From: Sepiola atlantica
Taxonomy: Eukaryota; Mollusca; Cephalopoda; Sepiida; Sepiolidae
Reading direction: 5' to 3'
NCBI GenBank assembly: GCA_963556195.1
Contig: OY744532.1
Coordinates: 75,987,313 to 76,051,312 of the forward strand
Length of the DNA: 64,000 nucleotides
Shown piece after piece: positions 13,401 through 25,500 of this stretch. The notes beneath the pieces are model-generated. The model had not been told where the DNA came from. It did no database searches and saw only the letters and a list, made by a program, of their open reading frames with translations. Within the stretch, counting starts at the first letter, position 1; each line of letters begins with the position of its first letter. A program made the translations under genes and the position numbers.

Positions 13401-16400
13401 GGGATGAGCTGTGTAAATGCGACTGTGCAGCCCTGGGGATTGTGAACTTTGATCCTCGTGACCGCCGAGCCTGGAGAGGAGGACTTCGATCAAGACTGAC
13501 AGACAGGCCCCACCCTCTTATAGAGGACTAATCAAAGGCCTGTTAAAATAAATCGGATGATGATGACGATTTTAATCGGATTTAAACCATTCTTAAAAAG
13601 AATGACATTATACTGATTTTCAAAATTTGGGCAAATTTTAATCATTTAAGACCCTCTGTAATGGGAGCTTTAAAAAATGAACTATTTTCTGATCCCATAA
13701 CTTCAGGCATGTAAACTGTATTTTCATACAGTTTTCACCACAACAGTCGATGTATGATTGATTGCTTGTCACGAAAGATGCGTCTATATTATTAACCCAT
13801 CCTGGGACAAGTATTCCAGCTTAACCCTAACCCTAACTCTAAATCCTGGGACAAGTATTCCAGCTTGTACTTCCATAAGAAGAAAAAGTATATCCGAGAG
13901 GTTCTTCAACTTGTAAGTGGACGAGTTAAAGAGTTGCTCAGTTTATAATAAAAACAATTACAAAGTTCAGTTCGCCTATAAATTTTCAACCAGTCATTCC
14001 ATACTAATCAACTCTTTAAGTTGCCTGTTCACATACCACTCGCCAATTAAGGTAAGTGGGAAGGGGACATGCAAGCTCCTATTTTTTTCCCCCCTAAACT
14101 TGTATATACTATATACTAGCGGGACCCATGTTCTGACATTGTCCGAAAAAAAATTGAGGAAACCAATTTATTTATCTACCTCCCACAAGGTAAGATGTGA
14201 CACAAGGTCGGGAAAGTGGGATTAGATAAGCCAGCGTTCGAGAGGTGAGCACTCTGGCCATTTAAAAATTGCCTGGGCAGCCCCGTCGGCATTCCCCGGT
14301 AGGGGCGCCTGAGACAGTAAGCAATAAACTTACTCCTCCCAAAACAGGGGAGGCAAAGCCTAGGGGGGGGGGGGTGCACCTCCTAGAACTGCACAGGACC
14401 GGCAACCCAATAAAAAAAATTGTAATTCCCATAAAAGTAAATTGATTGGAAAGGACTGGAAAGACCCAAAATGCTAAACGATTATCCACGATATAAAAAA
14501 AATATTTGTAAATAGAACTGTGTGTTATAAATAAATGAAAACAATCATTGGAATTGAAAACAATAAAAACAAATAGTTAATTAATGAGATGTCCTTTTGC
14601 AAAGCAATAGGCAAATTAGTTAATCTTATGACGTCGATCGCATACACATGTACGGCATAATCACATTGACACACCGGTTCTTGTTAGATCACCGTGGTTA
14701 AGCAACATGGAGCCTGATTAGTACCAGATGGGTCACCATTTGGGAATAGCAAACACTGTATGTCATTTTCTCTGACCAGGATATACATACAATTTGATAT
14801 TCTCTTGAAAATTCCAGGATCGCATACACATGATCAGTATATTAGTCTTCTATTATGAATATGGTTGTTTGGTTTGGTTGTTTTGTTTTATGGCATATCA
14901 ACCCTTTTCGGGTTATTTAATGCCAAATCAGGTCATTTTGGTAAAAGTTTTTATGCTTCAAGTTCTTTAGATCTTCAAATATGTATTCATGATGTTTGGT
15001 TTGATTGTTTTGTAGAGGAAAATTGTTTTTGTTTTTAGCTTTGCAGAACATAATTGAGTTTTGCAAAGGGTAAGGAAAAAAGATAACATCAATGTTTGGT
15101 GCATTTTAAGTCAGTAATTGTGAATATGGATTTGGTCTCTGGTTGTTAGTGCAATAAATAGCTCAACTTTATAAATATAGATAGATATTAAAAAAAATGA
15201 GATTGTTTTGTGATCTCTCGATGTACGTAGCAATAATGGTCATTGAGATGAAACTAATTTTGATGAGTATGATGTAAAATAAAAATGAATTTTATTGTCA
15301 TATAAAAAATGTTTTAATACTTAATTTGTTTGCAAAATATAACATTTCTCTCCATCAATTTTTATGGGGAATGGTTACTCTCGTTATTTTATGATATATC
15401 AATATATCTTTATAAAGTTAGGTGTGTTTATGTATTTGTATGTACAGGATTCACTCCTAAACTAATTAACCGATCATTACGAATTTGGGAACACAGGTGC
15501 GAGACGTAAAGGATCTAAATGTGGGCTATACGAAGGGGGTGGAAGCCCTTTGTAAAAATTCAGATAAAACCTCCGATTTTTGTGAAATTTAATTTTTAAA
15601 TTTTTAAAGGATTTTTAGGGAGCATAATATGGGAGCAGGATCTCCTATTTGAATTTTCAAATATTTCATATTTGCATTGAATTTGATTCATAGTCATTAG
15701 ATACCAATTAAGCAAGATTCCCTGAATTTCAATTTCTTCTTAAGACCCCTTAAGCTTAAGCCTTACATTTTAGATATTTTCTAGAATGAAAATCATGTAA
15801 TGGATTTTGATCGAAATTAGAATAAGTATTCAAGACCAAAGGTTCAGTAGCATGATATCTTGATTTTAATCTTTGTAAAGGGGATATAAAAATGATGCAA
15901 AACTGTTCTGTTTGGAGAATTAACTTTTCCCGTCCTGGGACGGATATTCTTCCGGTTAATTATATGATAAACATATAATTCTTTTACATGATATTATCAT
16001 TATTATCATAATTATCATTATTATCATTATTATCATAATTATCATTATTATCATTATTATCTTATTAGGTAGTTTGTTGGTTGCCTGTGCTCATTTTGAC
16101 GCTTATGTGATGGGAGCAGATCTTGATTATCTTCTTCTTCATGGTAGAGGTAAGTTACATTTTTATTTTAGATAGAATTCATGGACAAAATGTATTTTCA
16201 GCACCCCAGTTATACTGGCAACTAAAAGGAATGAGTTTAGTATGACACCATATCTGACATCACTGAAACCCAAATGCTTTAGCAAACATGCATTTTACAA
16301 TGGACCTACTCATATTTTGGCTATTCTATATTTGAATGCCGGAAAATCAAATAATTTTTTTATCCAATCAGCATTAAGCACACCCCAGTCACTGATATTT

Positions 16401-19400
16401 CTTGCTTCTACGAATTAAATTATAGATGTGAGGGTAGAGAATCAGTGCCAATGGAATCTACAAGATGAAATACGAGACAATATGGCTACAGCTGGGTTTC
16501 CTTCCAATATCAAACTCATGGGCCTTGACTGGTGATGAAAAGCAACTGGATATGATTACCATTTTCCCATTTAAAGAGAAGTTGTTGATTTGGATGCTAC
16601 CTGTGGCGACACACTTTTGACTAGCAATTTGATCAGGTCCGCAATTGAAGCAGGGTCTGCTGCTCAAGACGCAGAGATTAAAAAAATACATAGTCTTCTC
16701 TTGCAAACAGATTTATTTTTGCTTCAGCAGCAGTTGAAATTTTTGGAGTTGTTGGCCCTCATTCAATTGCGTTCCTTAGTATGGTTGGTGACGATGACCG
16801 ATATTTTGATCAAGTTTGGTGACGATTGGTCAAGCGATGTGGATGCTAGGCCATACACAAACAAACATACTGACAAACCGATAAACTTGACCGAAAACAT
16901 AACCTTCTTGGTGGAAGTAATAACTAAACATAACCTCCTTGGCGAAGGTAATTACCTAAAGGCATAATTATATTTAAAGCAGGAGCGGGCAACCTTTTCA
17001 GAGTGAGCGCCAGATGAGACTTTTGGAGGGAGATCGCTGGCCGGAGTGAAAAACGAAATCTCAGAATTACTATATTTTGTTTACATGAATAAATTGTAGA
17101 AAAATTGCATTGAACACTCTACAAATCTGATATTTTTTCTCAAGAGACTTCTGTATGTGATGTTATAAAAGGTGCCGATGAAGAGCCATTTTGGAAGTAT
17201 AAAAAATAATGACGGGTGAAGTAGCAAGTTGATACAGCATTCGTTTTGACACACCTCACATAAGTTCTCTGTTTCATGCCCTTTCCTCATCTCTCGTTTC
17301 CTCTTTGCCTCTCTTTTTCTATTTTTATCTCAGACCAAGGATTTGAAATTAATAGTTAAAGAAAAATGAAATATACATGCATCATCGCTCGCTGATATTT
17401 ATACATTTTTATCCCACTGTAAATCTTAATTGAAACCTACTTTTACGTCTATGTCACAAAATGATATGAGTTTTACTGGGAGGTCCGCGGGCCGGATTGC
17501 AATAATAAAGCATAACAGGGTGGTGGGCCGGACGCTAAGCCTTCGCGGGCCGGATGTGGCCCGCGGGCCGGAGGTTGCCCGCCCCTGATCTAAAGAAACA
17601 AATTGATTGAATCTTTCTGTTTACGAACTCTTCAGCATAAATGATTCCTTTTTGTTTGTCTACAGCCCGTCCGTCTCGGCATAATCAAAAAGAGAGAGAT
17701 TCAAACGAGAGCATCCATTCCAATTTAATCCAATACGGGCGTGGTCATCTCTACCTTGATGCTATGGTCGCTGACTCGTCTAAACATGAAATGTGGCACA
17801 GGAAAGAAATCTTTGATGTCATCATCACTGACCGTAAGTAACTTTCTTATTTGCTCTTTTTATTATTCAATACTAGCAGTCAGTAACGGTGTTGCCCGGG
17901 AATGAATTAGAACCCCTGTGTAATACTGATGCTCCCAGCTCTGAATCTCCGCCGTACCATTTTTGTTTTTACTTTTGAATTTCTATAATTTTAAATTTTC
18001 AAGTCATAAATGAAGTAAAACATTGTTTTTGCTGTTTATGGATGTCCGACATGAACACAGACCCCCACATTATTGAAAAAAAAACCTAATAAAAAATAAA
18101 TGCCACGACTGGATTCCTTGTAAATTTAACTACAAGAAAATTATTTGATTTTGGCATAGGGCTTTGTTTTCCATTCCATCCCTGGACAATGAAACAGACA
18201 ATGACAGACACGCCTTAAATATTTATTCCATACTTGCAAAATTTTGCAATTTATGTAAAAAAAAAAACAAAAAAAAAAACAGCCCATAGTGCACAATGGC
18301 CTTCTCGTTAGAAGCAAAGTGTAGTATCTGTTCTGATACTACACTTCATCTTTTCTGTTCTCAGTCAGTAAAGGAGATATCCTTCTAGACTAAGGCAGTT
18401 TTTATTTTTTGTTTCAATCTAGAGTTCCCCTTTTTGCAAATTTGTATTTTCTCTACCTTAAAAACCGATCTTGTGTCTAACTCTGCCCTCATGGGGAGGC
18501 AAATAAATAGGTTCCCATTGTGCATAAATGCCAAATTGCATTGTGGGATTAATATTTGTTATAAAAGAGAATTCCAGCAAAACTAAAATTACTTTGTAAT
18601 TCAGAAACTGTTGTGACACTATAAACTTTTTTTTAGATATAGTTGTGAAGTAGATGGAAGTAACCTATCCTCCCTTTAAAATAAACTGTTCCAGATTTTT
18701 TTAAATTGTTTGTACTTTGTCTTTCTTCTTTCAGACAATGTTATTGTTTCCTTCCTGAGTAATTCGGCTCAATACTGGCTTTTTTCGATTAAACATTAAA
18801 TATCAAATCTGGTTGACTTTGATTGGCTAACCGTAACAATTGTCCTATTTTGGATCTATTTTGGATCTATTTCTGTCAACTCTGACTCTTTTTGTACGGC
18901 CCTTTTTAACATCCAACAGAATTACTACAATGTCATCTGTGTATTTTTCTTGATCGAGATAAATATTTGAAGTCATACGTATGTAATTCTATTCTCATTA
19001 TTGAGGTACTATATGATTGATACCAAATGTCACCCATCTAAGTACATTACACTCTCATTTGACATTGTTGTTTGTTTTTCAATTCAAATTCACCTTTTAT
19101 CATGTTTTGTTTTTACGTTTTCTCCAAAATAAATGGAATGAGAATTAATTTCTTATTCATTAATATTGTAATTCCTCTTGTTTTTCTCATCTCAATACTT
19201 TGTGTTTTTGTATCCCTCCATAAACAGAGCCCCTTTCATCTAGAAATTATAGTATGAGTTGGGGATCGTAACATATCCAACATGGCCGTTCGATGAATTT
19301 TCAGTTATCTTCCAGGTAAATTGTAAAATTAGTCGAAAGCTTGAGAACTAAAGAAAGACTCAACAACAACAGGATTTTGTGAAAAAAATGTTAGCTTACA

Positions 19401-22400
19401 TCATGATTGGTTAAAATTTTGGAAAAGAAATGTTAGCTTACATTATGATTGGTTAAAATTTTGGAAAAGAAATGTTAACTTACATTATGATTGGTTAAAA
19501 TTTTGGAAAAGAAATGTTAGCTTACATTATAATTGGTTAAAATTTTGGAAAAGAAATGTTAGCTTACATTATAATTGGTTAAAATTTTGGAAAAGAAATG
19601 TTAGCTTACATTATAATTGGTTAAAATTTTGGAAAAGAAATGTTAGCTTACATTATGATTGGTTAAAATTTTGGAAAAGAAATGTTAACTTACATTATGA
19701 TTGGTTAAAATTTTGGAAAAGAAATGTTAGCTTACATTATGATTGGTTAAAATTTTGGAAAAGAAATGTTAGCTTACATTATGATTGGTTAAAATTTTGG
19801 AAAAGAAATGTTAGCTTACATTATAATTGGTTAAAATTTTGGAAAAGAAATGTTAACTTACATTATGATTGGTTAAAATTTTGGAAAAGAAATGTTAGCT
19901 TACATTATCATTGGTTAAAATTTTAGGAAAAAATGTTAACTTACATTATGATTGGTTAAAATTTTGGAAAAGAAATGTTAACTTACATTATAATTGGTTA
20001 AAATTTTGGAAAAGAAATGTTAACTTACATTATGATTGGTTAAAATTTTGGAAAAGAAATGTTAACTTACATTATGATTGGTTAAAATTTTGGAAAAGAA
20101 ATGTTAACTTACATTATGATTGGTTAAAATTTTGGAAAAGAAATGTTAACTTACATTATGATTGGTTAAAATTTTGGAAAAGAAATGTTAACTTACATTA
20201 TGATTGGTTAAAATTTTGGAAAAGAAATGTTAGCTTACATTCTGATTGGTTAAAATTTTGGAAAATGACTAACAGATCAACTAGACAGAAAATGCCTATC
20301 TTATTCAACAAAATCTATCTGAAAGAATTAAAGCTGTCAATACAAAGCTTCTTTCGTTTAACAATTATTAGAAACCTTTCCAACCACCGATTGCCATGGA
20401 TGATAGCACACTCTTCCCAAGAGTCCAATGTTCAAACTCCTCGGTCTAAGATTTACAGGCAACATGAATTGGAATACATAGAAGATACTACCAAGTCTTC
20501 TACAAAAATACTTCTCACACCTGCCAATATTCCATATCTTTATAAAGCCACTATTCACCCCTCCATGGAGTATTGTTGTCATATGTGGACAAGTGCACCA
20601 ACCACAAGTCTCTCCCTCTTAAACAGGGTGCAGAAAAGAGTCTGAAACCAAATAAGTCCCGCACTGTTTAACAAGTTCCAGAAATGCTATTTCAAGCGTG
20701 TTGCTTGACCTTGTTCTTGTTTTACACGTACTTCCACAGAGTATGCTTCGACTGCACTTGTACCCCCTTAACATAAATTATCTGTGGCCAACCTGACTAG
20801 CAACAAAATCCCACCCTTTCATTGTAGAGGTGCCGAGATGCCAAAAAACTTTCTACTCTAATAGCTTATTTCCTTGGACCGCTTGCCTTTAAAATTCCTT
20901 TCCTGCTCCCTGTTTCCCGACTGTACCAAGATGCAGAAATTTAAATGTAATGTAAACAAACACCTTGCTGCACAACTCCCCACTTAGAATGCTCCATATA
21001 AATCTGGCCCCTAACCACAGTAGCCCTTTATGTATCAGTGGCAATATGCCTTGTTTGAGATGAATAAAAGTAAATCTCAAACAATTATACAGATTCACAA
21101 CATTTTAGAAAACTACAATGTTAATATTTTTCTATTACAATAATTTTAGCCATGTAAGCTCTGTTTTTCCACATTATAGCAGTATGTTGTGGTCCATGAC
21201 TGTTGCATTTATTATAGAGTCCAAGGGTGTCTTTGTATTATGAACCTGTTTTGGAACAAATAATTCAGAAAGTTGTAATTGTAATGTGATTTGCGCTATA
21301 AACACGTTGTAATGATTAAAATGTAGTCATAACGATTAAACATAACTATTAACGATTAAAAGAACCCGTAATATTATGTTCTTCTATTATATAAAGGAAA
21401 GTTGTGTGTGTGTCCAGCTAAAAGTAAAACAAAAAACTACAAAACAAACGCCCACAAAGTTGGTATATTCTTGATCGGCATTGCCCCGAGTGAATAATAT
21501 TTAAAAAAAAAAAAAAATCATTCTTTGGGGGTCAACTGGGCCAGGTTTTGTCAGGGTGTGTGGGGAGGTCGGTTTTTCAGCCATTTCCAATGTTATCTAT
21601 TATATAAAGGAGAGGTGAATGACTTACATTATTATTATTATTTTCAATACATTAAAACAAGAGAGAGGAATGGGATGGGCAGAGGTGAAAGAGGGGATGG
21701 GGGAGAGGTAGGGTGGAAAAACAAGGAAGGGGGAAAGATAGAGAAACAGATTAAGATAGGTATAGAGATATGAGTTTTAATATAAAAATGTTACACACAC
21801 TTTTAAACCTCTTCTATTTATTTTTTTTTGTGGGTAAACCTGCTAGTAAAAATATTAGTAAAACCAGCTTTTCATGACCTACGAATTCAGGATTATCAGT
21901 TTTCAATAAAAACCTTCCTTTTTTTCTGGTTAAAAGTTGGAGATCAGGTTTGGTTGGACTATAAAAAAAAATTTTTTTTAAAGAAATAAAGAACATCATT
22001 GCCGTCTTTTTTCATGTGGTTCTTCTTTTTGCTTATTCAACAAAATATGCTTGAAGGAATGAAAGCTGTCTAAATACACATTATGTTCATTTATTCTTTT
22101 GTTTTACAGCTCCCTATGGAATACGAGAACCTGCGAAAAAGATTGCTTCTACTAACAAGAGATCAAATTCTAATGAAAGGTTTGTTTCTTTTCTCGTGGA
22201 GTTATCAGTTATTTTGAAAATTGTTCAGTCTATTAAAACTTGTTATCAGCAAATGAACTCTACAGCCTTCTTCTAGACGTAATAACTAAATAAAAAATGT
22301 TTAGAAATATTAAAATTGAAAATAGAAGCCTTTTTCAATGCAAAATTTTTTTGTTATTTTAATCTTAAATTTTTCGGAATAAAATTTCATCATCGGAGTT

Positions 22401-22551
22401 CACCAGTATTGTCATTTTTTTTTTTTTTTAAATAAACAATATATATGTATATATATATTATTCAAAAAAATTCCAGATTTCATCCAACAACATTTTATTA
22501 TCAGACAATTGTTTCTGTCCATTCTGAAAATATATATTTTCATATAAAAAA

Positions 22552-22592
<41 letters not shown>

Positions 22593-25500
22593 AAGGAACA
22601 GGTAAAACAAATACCTTTATAAGCATTAAGATGCGATATCAATTTTTATTTTTTTTTTTTCCATAAAAAAAAAGAAAATCATTAAATCGAAACCGATTTT
22701 TTTTTTTCGTTTTCTTTTCTTTATTAAAACTAGCATTTTTTTTTGTTAGTTTAAAGTGATACAGATATTTCGCCAAGACCTGGCATCAACGGTGTGTAAA
22801 TATATCCTGATGTCATCGGATTTGTATTTTTTTTATCTCTTAACGGCTTGTGGTTATACAGCCGAATGGGCAAGATGTCGATTCCCATCATCAAATATGA
22901 AGAACGTGATGCAACACGTGATTTGTATAAGTGTTTAAAGTTCATATTTTTTGTTTTAAAAAGCATCTATTGTTAAATTTAAGAAGGAACAGGTAAAACA
23001 AATACCTTTATATTATTATTAAAACAAAAAATATGAACTTTAAACATTTATATATATATAGCTTTGTTTTTGGTTTAAATTGAAACGTTTTTAACAGAGT
23101 TATTGATTTTTTGTTTTTTGCTGGGTATCTACAAAATTCTGTTCTGAAGATGATCTGGTGGTTAAAATTTTTTATATTTTATGGTATGACTTAAAATAAA
23201 CACTGCCTTGAAACAGGTGTAAACAACTATAATGCCTTTGTGCTTGCTCCTTATTTGTAACATGATTTGAAAAATAATTTAAATCATCAAAAATTCATAT
23301 AGTGTCGGAATATGTTGAAAAGAAATCAATAAAGTGCATGATTATAAGAATGTGAGAGCTAAAATACAAATTATTTATTTTAAAACTATACATTACAGAT
23401 TCCAGAGATGTACCCTAGTTTCATTGACACATGTAGGCCGCTACTATTTAGAAAAGGCCCTTACAACCTATTTTAAATCATCACCACTACCTATTTCATT
23501 TTTCGAACTGTCTTCTTTCCTTGTGATGCTAATAATTTGAAATGGGTGTAAGAGCCTTTTCTAAACAGTAAAAACTTACCGTGTCAATGAAACCATGGTA
23601 CATATCTGGAATCTGTAATGTATTGTTTTTAAATAAATAATATATAACAAGTAAAAGATGAGAATAAAAATTGTGCAAAATACAATATCTATTAAGTCAT
23701 CAGTTATTCAAAACAAGAGGTTTTAAATAAAAGAAATTTATTATTCCTTCCTTAAGCCATGGCTTTTCAAAGAATGACATCTTATCGTAATAGATCTATA
23801 TATAGAGCTATATATTTAGTATAAATATTTATTTATACAAACATTTTGGCTACATATGTGCAGACATGTTTTAGCTCCAGCCTTATTTTGGCTTCGCTTC
23901 ATCAGGGCAAGTTGTTAGGATAAAAACAAAAAAATGAGTGATTTCAATAGAAGACTTTTAGAAAACATGAGGAGTAAGTGACCATGTGACTAGTATTATT
24001 TTTAAATTGAGAGCCTAGCTTTGTGTTAGATTCTCTTTATTATTTATTTATTTATTTATTTTTTACAGAATATCGTGCAGTTATAAGCTAAACGTAACTG
24101 CCTGTTAAAAAATTGAACAATCATTTAAAAAAAAAATTTTCCCAAAACAATTTTTCATAATGTGAAAATATACTGTTTGACAATTCTGATGATTTAAAAA
24201 CTAATTAACTCTTAAAAATTTCAGATAGGGCGTCGGTTCACTTTTTTATATATCTATTCCTCCTGCTCCTCCTCACATTAACCCCCCCCTCTCTCTCTTC
24301 CTCACTACTTTCACAAGTTCCAACTGCCAACCCTCTATCCATAAACCCCTTTCCCACCCTAACTCTCTCTCTCTCTCCTACCATGCTATCATGCTCCTCG
24401 TCCTCTTTTCCCCTACCCTCACTCCCCATCTACTCTACTACCCATTTCCTGTCCATATTATTAGCAAATAACCACAGAAGTTTTCAACTAACCAACGATT
24501 TCATTTTGAAACATACACCTCCTCCCCACTACTCATACATTCTTCTCTCACCTTAACACTTTCTCCTATCCTACCACTTTGCATGTTGGACTTCTTAATC
24601 TCACCACAGCTTCGAATGTATAAATATTGACTCTGTTAATTCATCATGTTTATTCATGATAAAGCTTCTTCTTTGGGGAAATATTGAATCAAATCTTGAC
24701 TGTGTTAATCTCTTTTCGTTCAAATTAGTCCGCACTTTTTTTCCCATGTTTGTTTATATAAGAATTAGATGACAATATTTTTTTATTTGTTTCACAAGCA
24801 GAAAATGGCTGCTGATTGGTTCAAAATTGTTATTCTTTTTACAAAATTTCAATCCTTAGTCATGTAACTTTTACAGATACCACTTTATTTTGTCATAAAC
24901 CGTCCTTATAAGTCATCAAATTTTATTCATTCCATTCATTATTTTCATTCCTCTCATAATATTCATCATCATTCAATTGACAATTTATCCATCTCATTAA
25001 CCCTTATCCTCGAGTGACTCATTAGTATAAAAAAAATTTTAAAATAATAATAAATTTCAAAATACTTAAATTACAACCCATTACTTTTCAAATTAATTTT
25101 TGATAAAATAACTTTGTAATATTTGTTTTGCTTTTTCTTTTTTTCCGCAGGTTATTCAAGTTGCCTGAGAAAACTCAGTATCGATTAACCGATATCTTTA
25201 AAGACCTGCTGAATTTTTCTGCCAAATACCTCACCATTAATGGACGCCTCGTCTATTGGTTTCCTGTGTGTCGATCAGAGTAAGCAATAAAAGAATGCTC
25301 CGCTAAGTTGGCATCTGTCCTCTCAAAACTCTATAACAAATGTCTTGCTGAATCTTGCTTCCCCGATAGCTGAAAAATTGCCTCTGTAGTACCAGTTTTC
25401 ACCAGTTTTCAAGAACTGATAAAAGAACTGACCTGCAAAATTACTGCACCATAAGTCTCCTTCCGCTCTTCGTTAAAGTCTTTGAATCATTAATCAATCT

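Noticed and set aside
14651..14770. A functional 5S rRNA gene
   Set aside because: Target duplications, altered internal bases and a fused tail show that it is retroposed.
19911..20645. A 244-residue tryptophan-rich repeat protein
   Set aside because: First half is the 42-bp minisatellite and second half is decayed LINE; the frame ends within the LINE.
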